From Dickeya aquatica (GTDB lineage Bacteria > Pseudomonadota > Gammaproteobacteria > Enterobacterales > Enterobacteriaceae), in the NCBI RefSeq assembly GCF_900095885.1, contig NZ_LT615367.1, forward strand, positions 310,001-374,000: a stretch of 64,000 nt of DNA, written 5' to 3'. Under the pieces are notes generated by a model, which worked only from the letters and a program-made list of their open reading frames with translations, made no database searches and was not told the origin of the DNA. Made by a program: the position numbers and the translations under genes. Position 1 is the first letter of the stretch. Each line of letters opens with the position of its first letter. Shown piece after piece: positions 1 through 10,722 of this stretch.

Positions 1-38
1 CAGTGCTGTTCAAACGATGGCTGAGAGTGAATGCTCAT
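1..38 (-). CDS. thiH: ThiH, 2-iminoacetate synthase (first 12 codons only)
   Basis: An ATG at position 38 shares its A with the TGA stop of thiG, and the frame stays open to the window edge. Only about 12 residues are visible ([12 protein letters not shown]), too few to show any domain. The assignment rests on position: in enterobacteria the gene after thiG is thiH, the radical-SAM tyrosine lyase that makes dehydroglycine for thiazole synthesis. The stop/start overlap suggests translational coupling. Confidence 0.6.
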   Translation of the reverse strand, partial: MSIHSQPSFEQH

Positions 39-817
39 CAGTTGACGGCCTCCGTGCGATGCAGAAAGCCGGTCAGCGGGCTGGTGGCGCTGGCGATGCG
101 CTGGCGTTGGCCCAGCCCCGCGTGTTGTGCCAGCGCACCGGCCTCCACCGCCAGCCGGAAGGCGTGCGCCATCTGCACCGGGTCGCGCGCCACGGCGATA
201 GCGGTGTTGACCAGTACCGCATCCGCCCCCAGCTCCAGCGCGTGCGCCGCGTGGCTGGGCGCGCCGATACCGGCATCCACCACCACCGGCACCCGCGCCT
301 GCTCGATAATAATGCGCAGAAAATCCCGCGTTTGCAGCCCCTGATTCGAGCCAATCGGCGCACCCAGCGGCATCACGGCGGCGCAGCCTGCTTCTTCAAG
401 CCGCTTGCACAGCACCGGATCGGCGCTGCAATAGGGCAGCACCACGAAGCCCTCTTTCACCAGTTGTTCCGCCGCTTTCAGGGTTTCGACGGCATCGGGC
501 AGCAGGTATTTCATGTCCGGGTGGATTTCCAGTTTTATCCACGACGTGCCGAGCGCCTCGCGCGCCAGCCGGGCGGCGAAGAGCGCTTCATCAGCGGTTT
601 TCGCCCCTGAGGTATTTGGCAGTAAGCGCACGCCGAGCTCACGCAGCGGGGCCAGAATGGCATCGCGGCCGCCTGTTAAATCCACCCGTTTCATCGCCAT
701 CGTCACCAGTTGCGTGCCGCTGGCGCGCAGAGCTTCTTGCATCAGCGATGCATTGGCGAATTTTCCGGTGCCGGTAAACAGCCGTGAGGTAAATGGGGTA
801 TCGGCAATCTGTAGCAT
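38..817 (-). CDS. thiG: Thiazole synthase ThiG
   Basis: Makes the thiazole phosphate ring of thiamin from deoxyxylulose 5-phosphate, dehydroglycine and the thiocarboxylate on ThiS; cytosolic. The 259-residue protein aligns by eye with E. coli ThiG along its length: TGTGKF near residue 15, the Schiff-base lysine in IKLEIHP (Lys95), [20 protein letters not shown] and the phosphate-binding DAGIG. An in-frame extension to 955 exists, but the start at 817 has a strong AGGAGG site and matches the family N-terminus. It lies 1 bp after the thiS stop and overlaps thiH, so it is inside the thiCEFSGH operon. Confidence 0.97.
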   Translation of the reverse strand: MLQIADTPFTSRLFTGTGKFANASLMQEALRASGTQLVTMAMKRVDLTGGRDAILAPLRELGVRLLPNTSGAKTADEALFAARLAREALGTSWIKLEIHPDMKYLLPDAVETLKAAEQLVKEGFVVLPYCSADPVLCKRLEEAGCAAVMPLGAPIGSNQGLQTRDFLRIIIEQARVPVVVDAGIGAPSHAAHALELGADAVLVNTAIAVARDPVQMAHAFRLAVEAGALAQHAGLGQRQRIASATSPLTGFLHRTEAVN

Positions 818-818
818 G

Positions 819-1019
819 TCAGCCTCCTGCAATCGCCTGGAACAGCAAAATGTCATCGCCGTCCTGCACCGGGTGATGAACCCAGTCAGCACGGGGAATA
901 ATGGTGTGATGGATAGCCAGTGCGGTGCCCGGCTGTAGCCGGTTAAGCCGCTCAAGCAACTGTTGCACGGTAAGGCCGTCTGGCAACGTCATGGCATCGT
1001 CATTAAGCCGAATGTGCAT
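819..1019 (-). CDS. thiS: Sulfur carrier protein ThiS
   Basis: A 66-residue ubiquitin-fold sulfur carrier ending in Gly-Gly. ThiF adenylates that tail, which is then converted to a thiocarboxylate and used by ThiG. The terminal IAGG and short length are diagnostic. Its start lies 17 bp inside the 3' end of thiF, and its stop is next to the thiG start, so translation of the three genes is probably coupled. Confidence 0.95.
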   Translation of the reverse strand: MHIRLNDDAMTLPDGLTVQQLLERLNRLQPGTALAIHHTIIPRADWVHHPVQDGDDILLFQAIAGG

Positions 1020-1764
1020 GTGCGCCTCCGCAGACCGGGCACGCCGGGGTGCGCGTTAATTGCAGCGTGTGCCACTGCTGCTGACGTGCCTCGAACAGCC
1101 GCAGTTTGCCGTCCAGCGGCGAGGGGAGGCCGCACAGTAACTTGATGGCCTCCAGCGCCTGTAGCGTGCCCATCACGCCGACGACCGGGCCGAGCACGCC
1201 CGCGGTGCGGCAGTTGCGCTGCGGTTCGTCGGCCTGCGGGTAGAGGCAGGCGTAGCAGCCGTGCCGAAACGGCGGCGTCAACACCAGCAACTGGCCGCTA
1301 AACCCTACGGCGCTGGCGCTGATGAGCGGTTTTTGCGCGGCGACACAGGCGGCGTTAACCGCATGGCGGGTGGCCATGTTGTCGCAGCAATCCAGCACCA
1401 AATCGACTTGCGCCACCGCGGTGGCCAGCGATTCGCCTTCAAGCCGGGTGGTCAGCGCGAGGGTTGTCACCAACGGATTAAGGGCTTGCAGCGCATGATG
1501 GGCCAGCAGCGCTTTGGGGCTATCCACGTCAGCGCTGCGATAGAGAATTTGGCGTTGCAGATTAGAGAGGTGCAGCGTGTCGTGGTCGGCAAGCGTGAGC
1601 GTGCCAACGCCAGCGGCGGCCAGATAGAGCGCGGCTGGTGAACCCAGCCCGCCCAGCCCGACCAACAGCACACGGGCAGCCGCCAGCTTCTGCTGCCCGT
1701 CCTGACCGATATCTTCCAGTAACAGATGGCGGCTATAGCGCATAAAGGCCTTGTCATCGAGCAT
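1003..1764 (-). CDS. thiF: ThiS adenylyltransferase ThiF
   Basis: An E1-like enzyme that adenylates the C-terminal glycine of ThiS before sulfur transfer. The 253-residue product has the ATP loop GLGGLGSP (residues 36-43), the NLQRQILY segment, DCCDNMATR, and two CxxC pairs (CYACL and CPVCGG) expected to bind zinc. NCRTAGV carries the conserved cysteine of the family. The start at 1764 ([12 protein letters not shown]) follows an AAGGGGG site and fits E. coli ThiF; an upstream in-frame ATG would add seven residues. The gene overlaps thiE by 11 bp and thiS by 17 bp. Confidence 0.96.
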   Translation of the reverse strand: MLDDKAFMRYSRHLLLEDIGQDGQQKLAAARVLLVGLGGLGSPAALYLAAAGVGTLTLADHDTLHLSNLQRQILYRSADVDSPKALLAHHALQALNPLVTTLALTTRLEGESLATAVAQVDLVLDCCDNMATRHAVNAACVAAQKPLISASAVGFSGQLLVLTPPFRHGCYACLYPQADEPQRNCRTAGVLGPVVGVMGTLQALEAIKLLCGLPSPLDGKLRLFEARQQQWHTLQLTRTPACPVCGGAHAHSA

Positions 1765-2400
1765 AGTCTGCCCCCTTGCCTTCAATCAGGTGAAGCAATG
1801 TCGCGGTGGCGGCACGCCAGTCCGCGGCCTGTGTGATGGCGCTGACCACGGCGATGCTGCCCACACCGCTTGCCAGCACCTCGGGCACTCGCGCAAGGCT
1901 GATGCCGCCGATAGCGACGCAGGGAATACGCCCCGCCAGTTGCTGTACCTGCCGCGCCAGCGCAGCCAGCCCTTGTGGTGCTGATGGCATCGCTTTGGTT
2001 TGGGTGGGAAAGATGTGGCCGAGCGCGATGTACGAGGGCTGGATGGCGATAGCACGCGCCAGCTCAGTATCGTCATGGGTTGATACGCCCAGACGTAGCC
2101 CGGCGGCGTGAATCGCCTCCAGATCGGCGGTATCAAGATCCTCCTGACCCAGGTGTACGCCGTATGCCTGATGCCTGACGGCCAGTTGCCAGTAATCATT
2201 GATAAACAGCCGGGCCTGATACCGGCGGCCAAGGGCAATCGCCCGGATAATGTCAGGCTCGGCCTGCTCTGCCGGCTGGTCTTTGATACGCAACTGGAGA
2301 GTGCGAACGCCCGCATCCAGCAGGCGTTCAATCCACGCTACGCTATCGACCACCGGATAAAGCCCCAGTCGGGCATCGGTGGCGGGAAACGCGCGGCTCA

Positions 2401-2401
<1 letters not shown>
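1754..2401 (-). CDS. thiE: Thiamin phosphate synthase ThiE
   Basis: Joins hydroxymethylpyrimidine pyrophosphate to thiazole phosphate to give thiamin phosphate; a TIM barrel of 215 residues. Recognisable segments are LYPVVDS near the N-terminus, the LQLRIKD strand that binds pyrophosphate, [17 protein letters not shown] and ALGHIFPT, then IGGISL. The ATG overlaps the thiC stop by one base, so it is co-transcribed and probably coupled with thiC under the TPP riboswitch. The 3' end overlaps thiF. Confidence 0.96.
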
Positions 2402-4512
<2,111 letters not shown>

Positions 4513-4513
4513 T

Positions 4514-4617
4514 TACTCTTGTTCCCTTCGCAGGTCTTAACCTGATCAGGTTCCGCGGATCCCGAATTAACGGTCTCAGCCTGCTCGCCATAAGGCGCGC
4601 TAGGCACTCCGACAAGA
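4514..4617 (-). promoter_or_regulatory. TPP riboswitch (THI element) in the thiC leader
   Basis: Reading the minus strand, the leader holds the conserved TPP aptamer parts in order: TTGTCGGAGTGCC (P1/P2 side), GCTGAGA with ATTCGGGATCC, then GGAACCTGATCAGG and ACCTGCGAAGGGAACAAG closing P1. The match to the E. coli thiC THI box as I know it is very close. The aptamer ends about 150 nt before the thiC start, leaving room for an expression platform. Expected effect: bound TPP lowers expression of the thi operon. Confidence 0.95.
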
Positions 4618-4650
4618 TTTGCCCCGGGTGGGGCCATAGAAAACAGTGAC

Positions 4651-4679
4651 ACTGTATGCGTGTCGCAGGGTGGCGTCAA
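4651..4679 (-). promoter_or_regulatory. Probable thiC operon promoter
   Basis: The minus strand reads TTGACG (4679-4674), a 17-nt spacer, then TACAGT (4656-4651): a near-consensus sigma-70 promoter. Initiation about 7 nt downstream would place the TPP aptamer roughly 30 nt into the transcript. Called from sequence alone. Confidence 0.6.
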
Positions 4680-4863
4680 TGGTGAAACCGCCGGATACCG
4701 GTGTGCAAGCACATTGCCAAGGTTTTTGCCACGCCGGATAATGGCGGCACACGACAAGTCGGCCCGGTTGTTTTGATAATAAAACCGGTTGAGAGTAAAA
4801 CGCATTGAGAGCGAAACCGGATCAAATGTGAAGCCGGGTCACCAGCGGGAGTGATAAAAAAAG

Positions 4864-5637
4864 ATGGACGTGACGCTGAAAGGTGATGAGCAGGGCTGGT
4901 GGGTGGTCTATCACCAGCATCAGATATGGCTGCCGCAAGGCGAGTTGCCGCAGGGCACGGCAGCGCAGTGGCAATTACAGCAGTGTTCGGCGTGTCAGGT
5001 TGGCGAGTGGCAAGGTGAGCCGGTGTGGCTGGTACTGCAAGATCGGGCGCGGGAGATGGGGTCGGTGCGCCAATTGCTCAGCCAGGATGCCGGGCTGTTT
5101 CAACTGGCGGGGCGCGCGGTACAACTGGCCGAGTTTTATCGCTCACACCGTTTTTGTGGCTACTGCGGCCAGACGATGACTACCAGTACCACGGAGCTGG
5201 CCTGCTTATGTCCGCAGTGTAAAGAGCGCTACTACCCACAGATTGCGCCTTGCGTGATTGTTGCCATCCGTCATCACGATAAAATCTTGCTGGCGCAGCA
5301 TTTGCGTCATAAGGGCAATATGTATACGGTGCTGGCTGGGTTTGTTGAAGTCGGCGAAACGCTGGAGCAGGCAGCGATGCGCGAGGTGATGGAAGAGAGC
5401 CAGATTCGCATCAAGAACCTGCGCTATGTTTGCTCGCAGCCCTGGCCGTTTCCCCATTCGCTGATGACCGCATTTATGGCGGATTATGACGGCGGTGAGC
5501 TGAAACATGACCCTTCTGAACTGCGTGCGGCGGGCTGGTTCCGCTACGATAGCTTGCCGGAACTGCCGCCACCGGGTACGGTTGCCCGCCGTTTGATTGA
5601 GGACACCGTCGTGCTGTGCCGTGACACGGCGCAGTGA
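4864..5637 (+). CDS. nudC: NAD-capped RNA hydrolase / NADH pyrophosphatase NudC
   Basis: Cleaves NADH and removes NAD caps from RNA 5' ends. The 257 residues equal the E. coli length. A zinc ribbon is formed by Cys98, Cys101, Cys116 and Cys119, followed by a Nudix box starting at Gly159 with catalytic REVMEE (173-178) and the NADH-specific SQPWPFP motif at 191-197. The Nudix box departs from consensus at its end: Gln180 replaces the usual Gly in EExG. The catalytic glutamates are intact, so activity is expected. The gene stands divergent from thiC; the space between holds no rsd gene. Confidence 0.95.
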   Translation: MDVTLKGDEQGWWVVYHQHQIWLPQGELPQGTAAQWQLQQCSACQVGEWQGEPVWLVLQDRAREMGSVRQLLSQDAGLFQLAGRAVQLAEFYRSHRFCGYCGQTMTTSTTELACLCPQCKERYYPQIAPCVIVAIRHHDKILLAQHLRHKGNMYTVLAGFVEVGETLEQAAMREVMEESQIRIKNLRYVCSQPWPFPHSLMTAFMADYDGGELKHDPSELRAAGWFRYDSLPELPPPGTVARRLIEDTVVLCRDTAQ

Positions 5638-5689
5638 GCAAGGGCCTGCGGCAATCATGCCTGAGAAAGGCGTAATCAAGGAAAAAATC

Positions 5690-6763
5690 ATGACTGATCT
5701 GAAAAATGATCGCTATCTGCGAGCATTATTACGCCAGCCGGTGGATGTCACCCCCGTATGGATGATGCGCCAGGCCGGGCGTTATCTGCCGGAGTATCGG
5801 GCAACGCGCACACAGGCCGGGGATTTTATGTCTCTGTGTAAAAACGCGGAACTGGCCTGTGAAGTGACGCTCCAGCCGCTGCGGCGCTATGCGCTTGATG
5901 CCGCCATTCTGTTTTCCGACATTCTCACGGTGCCGGATGCAATGGGCCTGGGACTTTACTTTGAAGCCGGAGAAGGCCCGCGTTTTACTTCCCCCGTCAC
6001 CTGTCGGGCCGATGTGGAAAAACTGCCGGTGCCGGACCCGGAGCAGGAACTGGGTTACGTGATGAATGCGGTGCGTACCATTCGCCGTAATCTGGCCGGT
6101 GCGGTACCGCTGATCGGTTTTTCCGGCAGCCCGTGGACGCTGGCGACCTATATGGTTGAAGGCGGCAGCAGCAAAGCGTTCACCGTTATCAAGAAAATGA
6201 TGTTTGCCGAACCGCAAACCCTGCATCTGTTACTCGATAAACTGGCTGATAGCGTCACGCTCTACCTGAATGCGCAAATTCGTGCGGGCGCACAGGCCGT
6301 GATGATTTTTGACACCTGGGGTGGTGCATTGAGCGGGGCGGCTTACCGCGAGTTTTCGCTGCATTACATGCACAAAATTGTCGATGGCTTGCAGCGTGAG
6401 CACGAAGGGCGGCGGGTGCCAGTGACGCTGTTTACCAAAGGCGGCGGCCAGTGGCTGGAAGCGATGGCCGATACCGGCTGTGATGCGCTTGGGCTTGACT
6501 GGACGACCGACATTGCCGATGCCCGTCGTCGCGTGGGCCACCGGGTGGCCTTACAGGGTAACATGGACCCTTCCATGCTCTATGCTCCTGCGGCGCGTAT
6601 TGAACAGGAGGTGGCGAGCATTCTGGCCGGTTTTGGCGCAGGCAATGGCCATGTGTTTAACCTCGGGCATGGTATCCATCAGGATGTGCCGCCTGAGCAC
6701 GCCGGGGTGTTTGTTGAGGCGGTGCACCGGTTGTCTGCGCCCTATCATCAGGATAACGCGTGA
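5690..6763 (+). CDS. hemE: Uroporphyrinogen decarboxylase HemE
   Basis: Decarboxylates uroporphyrinogen III to coproporphyrinogen III in heme and siroheme precursor synthesis. The 357-residue protein shows the family signature [13 protein letters not shown] (residues 25-37), the [10 protein letters not shown] segment with the catalytic aspartate, [13 protein letters not shown] and the C-terminal [13 protein letters not shown]. The ATG at 5690 follows an AAGGA-type site; an in-frame extension into the end of nudC is not used. The stop overlaps nfi by one base (TGATG), suggesting coupling. Confidence 0.97.
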   Translation: MTDLKNDRYLRALLRQPVDVTPVWMMRQAGRYLPEYRATRTQAGDFMSLCKNAELACEVTLQPLRRYALDAAILFSDILTVPDAMGLGLYFEAGEGPRFTSPVTCRADVEKLPVPDPEQELGYVMNAVRTIRRNLAGAVPLIGFSGSPWTLATYMVEGGSSKAFTVIKKMMFAEPQTLHLLLDKLADSVTLYLNAQIRAGAQAVMIFDTWGGALSGAAYREFSLHYMHKIVDGLQREHEGRRVPVTLFTKGGGQWLEAMADTGCDALGLDWTTDIADARRRVGHRVALQGNMDPSMLYAPAARIEQEVASILAGFGAGNGHVFNLGHGIHQDVPPEHAGVFVEAVHRLSAPYHQDNA

Positions 6764-7437
6764 TGGATCTCAATGCGCTGCGGGCAGCCCAGCGCGACAA
6801 GGCCGCACAGGTGATACGTCACGATGATTTGCCGTTTGCACAGCCGACGCTGATTGCCGGGGCGGATGTCGGATTTGAACAGGCGGGAGCCGTTACCCGC
6901 GCGGCCCTGGTTGTGCTGAGTTACCCCTCGCTGCAACCGGTGGAGTACCAGATTGCGCGTATTCCTACGCTGATGCCTTATCTTCCCGGCCTGTTATCAT
7001 TTCGGGAGTGTCCGGCGCTGTTGGCGGCGTGGGCGCTGTTGCAACATCGCCCGGATTTGCTGTTCGTTGACGGACATGGCATTTCTCATCCCCGCCGTCT
7101 GGGGGTGGCCAGCCATTTTGGCTTGCAGGTCAACGTGCCGACAATCGGTGTGGCAAAAAAACGGTTGTGCGGCAGTTTTTCACCGCTGGCTGACGCCGCA
7201 GGTAGCCGCCAGCCGTTGCTGGACAAGGACGAGCAGATAGGCTGGGTGTGGCGCAGCAAAGCCCGTTGCAATCCGTTATTCATCGCTACCGGGCATCGCA
7301 TCAGTAGCGATAGCGCACTGGAATGGGTGATGCGTTGCATGAACGGCTATCGCCTGCCGGAGCCGACGCGCTGGGCGGATGCGGTTGCCTCTAACCGTCC
7401 GGCATTTCAGCGCTGGCAACCGAAGGCCGGGGTGTAG
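6763..7437 (+). CDS. nfi: Endonuclease V (deoxyinosine-specific) Nfi
   Basis: Nicks DNA one base 3' of deoxyinosine, starting repair of deaminated adenine. The 224-residue product keeps catalytic Asp35 in AGADVGFEQ, then [26 protein letters not shown] and GVAKKRLCG, all hallmarks of the family. I chose the ATG at 6763 overlapping the hemE stop; a GTG one codon upstream is possible and changes nothing. The hemE-nfi-yjaG order matches E. coli. Confidence 0.96.
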   Translation: MDLNALRAAQRDKAAQVIRHDDLPFAQPTLIAGADVGFEQAGAVTRAALVVLSYPSLQPVEYQIARIPTLMPYLPGLLSFRECPALLAAWALLQHRPDLLFVDGHGISHPRRLGVASHFGLQVNVPTIGVAKKRLCGSFSPLADAAGSRQPLLDKDEQIGWVWRSKARCNPLFIATGHRISSDSALEWVMRCMNGYRLPEPTRWADAVASNRPAFQRWQPKAGV

Positions 7438-7548
7438 GATAATGCCCGACGGGAAACTTTAGGAATTCGTGCCTATTTTAGGAATTCAGGAATAGGGCGG
7501 CCGGGTAATTTTCGTTACACTGCCGCCCATTATTAATCGAGATAAGCA

Positions 7549-8139
7549 ATGTTACGTAACCCCATTCATTTACGTCTGGAAAAGCTGGAAAGCTGGCAGC
7601 ATGTCACCTTTATGGCCTGCCTCTGTGAGCGTATGTACCCTAATTATCACGCGTTTTGCCAGCAGACCGAATTTGGGGATGCCTCCCTCTATCGGCGTAT
7701 TCTGGATCTGGTATGGGAAACGCTGGTTGTCAAAGACGCCAAAGTCAACTTTGACAGCCAACTGGAAAAGCTCGAAGACGCCATCCCGGTGGCTGAAGAC
7801 GATGACATTTACGGTATCTACCCGGCTATCGACGCCTGTGTGGCATTAAGTGAACTGCTGCACTCTCGCCTGAGTGGCGAAACGCTGGAACATGCCATTG
7901 CGGTGAGCGAAGCCTCGATTCGCACCGTAGCGATGCTGGAGATGACCCAGGCTGGCCGGGAAATGACCGATGATGAACTCAGGCTACTGCCTGCGGTGGA
8001 AGAGGAATGGGATATCCAGTGGGAGATTTTCCGCCTGCTGGCTGCCTGCGAAGAGCGGGATATTGAACTGATAAAAGGCCTGCGTGCCGACCTGCGTGAA
8101 GCGGGAGTCAGCAACATTGGCATAAATTTGTACCAATAA
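7549..8139 (+). CDS. yjaG: YjaG family protein (DUF416)
   Basis: A 196-residue soluble acidic protein that matches YjaG, the conserved gene between nfi and hupA in enterobacteria. Typical stretches are the N-terminal RNPIHLRLEKLESWQ, ACLCERMYPNYHAF and DIYGIYPAIDACVALSELL. No catalytic motif or membrane segment can be seen and the biochemical role is unknown. It has its own short upstream region, with an imperfect direct repeat (TTTAGGAATTC at about 7458 and 7478). Confidence 0.9.
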   Translation: MLRNPIHLRLEKLESWQHVTFMACLCERMYPNYHAFCQQTEFGDASLYRRILDLVWETLVVKDAKVNFDSQLEKLEDAIPVAEDDDIYGIYPAIDACVALSELLHSRLSGETLEHAIAVSEASIRTVAMLEMTQAGREMTDDELRLLPAVEEEWDIQWEIFRLLAACEERDIELIKGLRADLREAGVSNIGINLYQ

Positions 8140-8325
8140 CGCGATAAAACGTGATTTAAGGCCTGAAATGGCCTGTCTAAAGGCTTCACATCCGCACCCT
8201 GTCTGGTCTACATTTGGGGGCGTAATAAAAGTGGCTGTCGGTGCGTGTATGCAGGAGAGTGCTATCATGGCATTTCCGTCGCACTCGATGCTTAGCAAGC
8301 GATAAACACACTGTAAGGATAACTT

Positions 8326-8598
8326 ATGAATAAGACTCAACTGATTGATGTAATTGCTGACAAAGCTGACCTTTCCAAGACCCAGGCTAAAGCTGCACTG
8401 GAAGCGACTCTGGCGGCGATTACTGAGTCTCTGAAAGAAGGTGATGCAGTACAATTAGTTGGTTTTGGTACTTTCAAAGTCAATCATCGTAACGAGCGCA
8501 CTGGCCGCAACCCGCAGACGGGTAAAGAGATCAAAATTGCCGCCGCTAACGTGCCCGCCTTTGTGTCCGGTAAGGCACTGAAAGACGCTGTAAAATAA
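8326..8598 (+). CDS. hupA: DNA-binding protein HU-alpha
   Basis: A nucleoid protein of exactly 90 residues that bends DNA as a dimer with itself or HU-beta. It starts [18 protein letters not shown], has the GFGTFKV strand and the DNA-contacting arm [11 protein letters not shown] with the proline that intercalates. The start follows GTAAGGATAACTT. A strong hairpin terminator follows the stop. The position between yjaG and yjaH is the standard one. Confidence 0.98.
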   Translation: MNKTQLIDVIADKADLSKTQAKAALEATLAAITESLKEGDAVQLVGFGTFKVNHRNERTGRNPQTGKEIKIAAANVPAFVSGKALKDAVK

Positions 8599-8625
8599 GC
8601 GCATGCTGACAGCAGGTTTAAGCAG

Positions 8626-8651
8626 GGGGCGATTTCGCCCCTTTTGCTTTT
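8626..8651 (+). terminator. Rho-independent terminator after hupA
   Basis: Stem GGGGCGA (8626-8632) and TCGCCCC (8635-8641) with a 2-nt loop, followed by TTTTGCTTTT. It lies 27 bp after the hupA stop and overlaps the proposed start of yjaH, so yjaH transcription must read through or begin here. Confidence 0.85.
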
Positions 8652-9312
8652 CTACCGCCGCTGCCGCTGTCTCGGGCTGCTGGCGCTAACCGGTATGCAG
8701 GTCGCATGCAGTAGTCATTCGCCCCTGCCTGCTGTGTTTGCCAGCGGCTATCTGGCCGATCGCGGGGTGGTTCGCTTGTGGCGTCAGGACGAGCCACAGC
8801 AACAGTTAACCACGCTGGTCACGGTTTTTACCCCCCTTGAGGGTGATGAGATTCGCATTACCCGTTATCACTTCCAGCAAGGTGTGCTGCGAGAGGTAGC
8901 GGAAAAACGCACGACGTCGCCCCGCGAAGAGGTCAGACTCCGTTTTGACCAGGCCGGAACTGTCAGCTATATGCAGCGTCAGCTTCCTCAGCGTCGAGAG
9001 TCACTGTCGGAAGATGATATCGCCTTGTATCAGTTTGATGCCCGCCAGCGGCTGGCATTAAGTGACTCTCTGCGTGCCGGTCATGTCTTGTTGCGACAAG
9101 GGCACTGGCAGGCCGGGCAGGTGACAACCTGTGAAGGGCAATCGGTGCGACCAGACTGGGATGGCAGCGCCCAGCGTTGGATAAATCAACAGGCAGCGCA
9201 GGCGAAAGGCGCTCTTGGCATCGCCTGGCTGTCGTCGCCGCAAGGCACGCAATTGTTGCAGATGGCCGAAGAGGATTTCTGTCGTTTTGAGCCGTTCAAG
9301 GAAGGCGAGTAG
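8644..9312 (+). CDS. yjaH: YjaH-like DUF1481 putative lipoprotein
   Basis: Corresponds to YjaH, the conserved DUF1481 protein after hupA. The mature part begins CSSHSPLP near residue 23 and includes SGYLADRGVVRLWR and SYMQRQLPQRRE. The N-terminus has basic residues, a short hydrophobic run (LGLLALTG) and then QVAC-SS. This resembles a lipoprotein signal, but Gln at -3 is unusual for a lipobox. The only start giving a signal peptide is TTG at 8644, inside the U-tract of the hupA terminator, with no clear ribosome site. The start is therefore uncertain. Function unknown, envelope location inferred. Confidence 0.75.
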   Translation: MLFYRRCRCLGLLALTGMQVACSSHSPLPAVFASGYLADRGVVRLWRQDEPQQQLTTLVTVFTPLEGDEIRITRYHFQQGVLREVAEKRTTSPREEVRLRFDQAGTVSYMQRQLPQRRESLSEDDIALYQFDARQRLALSDSLRAGHVLLRQGHWQAGQVTTCEGQSVRPDWDGSAQRWINQQAAQAKGALGIAWLSSPQGTQLLQMAEEDFCRFEPFKEGE

Positions 9313-9417
9313 CTTTTCAGGTATTGGCGTTGCAGATTGTGAATGCCGCACGGCAAAGCAGATGTTGATAGGGCAGAAGCCGATGTCTGGCTCCTGCCGT
9401 TATCGCTTTATCGAGAG

Positions 9418-10707
9418 TTAGCCTTGTTGCTCACGGGCGATGGCGCGATAGCCAATGTCACTGCGGCAGAAACTGCCTTCCCAGTGAATGGTGCTCGCCA
9501 GTGCATAGGCGCGCTGCTGGGCAGCGGCAACACTTTCACCTAACGCGGTTACGCACAATACACGCCCGCCGTTGGTCACAACATCGTGACCTTTCATCGT
9601 CGTTCCGGCATGGAACACTTTACCGTCAGCGGCATCCTGTTCAGGCAGACCGGAAATCACATCACCGGTACGGTAATCGGCCGGGTAACCGCCTGCTGCC
9701 AGCACCACGCCCAGTGACGGGCGCTCATCCCATTCAGAATGCTGCTTATCAAGCGAGCCTTCACAAGCCGCAAGGCACAGCGCAACCAGGTCGGATTTCA
9801 TGCGCAGCATAATCGGCTGGGTTTCCGGGTCGCCAAAGCGGCAGTTGAACTCGATAACCTTGGGCTGGCCGTCAGGCGAAATCATCAGACCGGCGTACAG
9901 GAAACCCGTGTAGACGTTGCCCTCCGCCGCCATGCCGCGCACGGTTGGCCAAATAATCTGCTCCATGACCCGCTGGTGAACGGTATCCGTCACCACCGGT
10001 GCCGGTGAGTAAGCACCCATACCGCCGGTGTTCGGGCCGGTATCTTTGTCGCCCACGCGTTTGTGATCCTGACTGGTGGCCATCGGCAGTACATGCTCGC
10101 CGTCTACCATCACAATGAAGCTGGCTTCTTCGCCGTCAAGGAACTCTTCCACCACAATGCGATGACCGGCATCGCCAAAGGCATTGCCAGCCAGCATATC
10201 CGTGACGGCGTTTTCCGCCTCTGCCAGTGTCATGGCGACAATGACGCCTTTACCGGCGGCCAGACCATCGGCTTTGATAACAATCGGTGCACCGATGCGC
10301 CGAACGTAGGCCAGCGCGGGTTCTACCTCGGTGAAGTTCTGGTATTCCGCAGTGGGAATATGCTGGCGCGCTAAAAAGTCTTTGGTAAAGGCTTTGGAGC
10401 CTTCCAACTGTGCCGCTGCCTGTGTCGGGCCAAAAATGTTCAGACCGGCGGCGCGAAACGCATCCACCACACCGATGACCAGCGGTGCTTCCGGGCCGAC
10501 AATGGTCAGGCCGATATCCTGCTGGCGGGCAAATGCCAGCAGCGCCGGGATGTCCGTTGCGGCGATATTCACGTTCTCAAGCGTTGGCTCGAGCGCGGTG
10601 CCCGCATTACCCGGCGCAACATAGACTTTATCAGCCAACGGAGACTGGGCGGCTTTCCAGGCCAGTGCGTGCTCGCGGCCACCATTACCAATAATTAAGA
10701 TATTCAT
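9418..10707 (-). CDS. purD: Phosphoribosylamine-glycine ligase PurD (GAR synthetase)
   Basis: Second step of de novo purine synthesis: joins glycine to phosphoribosylamine with ATP. The 429 residues equal E. coli PurD. Features are N-terminal MNILIIGNGGREHALAWK, the IVGPEAPLV strand, an ATP-grasp fold with IKADGLAAGKGVIVA, DHKRVGDKDTGPNTGGMGAYSPAP and FNCRFGDPETQ. It follows purH by 15 bp on the same strand, so the two form the purHD operon under the PurR site upstream of purH. Confidence 0.98.
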   Translation of the reverse strand: MNILIIGNGGREHALAWKAAQSPLADKVYVAPGNAGTALEPTLENVNIAATDIPALLAFARQQDIGLTIVGPEAPLVIGVVDAFRAAGLNIFGPTQAAAQLEGSKAFTKDFLARQHIPTAEYQNFTEVEPALAYVRRIGAPIVIKADGLAAGKGVIVAMTLAEAENAVTDMLAGNAFGDAGHRIVVEEFLDGEEASFIVMVDGEHVLPMATSQDHKRVGDKDTGPNTGGMGAYSPAPVVTDTVHQRVMEQIIWPTVRGMAAEGNVYTGFLYAGLMISPDGQPKVIEFNCRFGDPETQPIMLRMKSDLVALCLAACEGSLDKQHSEWDERPSLGVVLAAGGYPADYRTGDVISGLPEQDAADGKVFHAGTTMKGHDVVTNGGRVLCVTALGESVAAAQQRAYALASTIHWEGSFCRSDIGYRAIAREQQG

Positions 10708-10722
10708 TGTTGTAACCCCGGA

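Noticed and set aside
7458..7495. Direct repeat TTTAGGAATTC before yjaG as a possible operator
   Set aside because: Only two short copies 20 bp apart; I know no regulator with this site, and chance or local duplication is sufficient.
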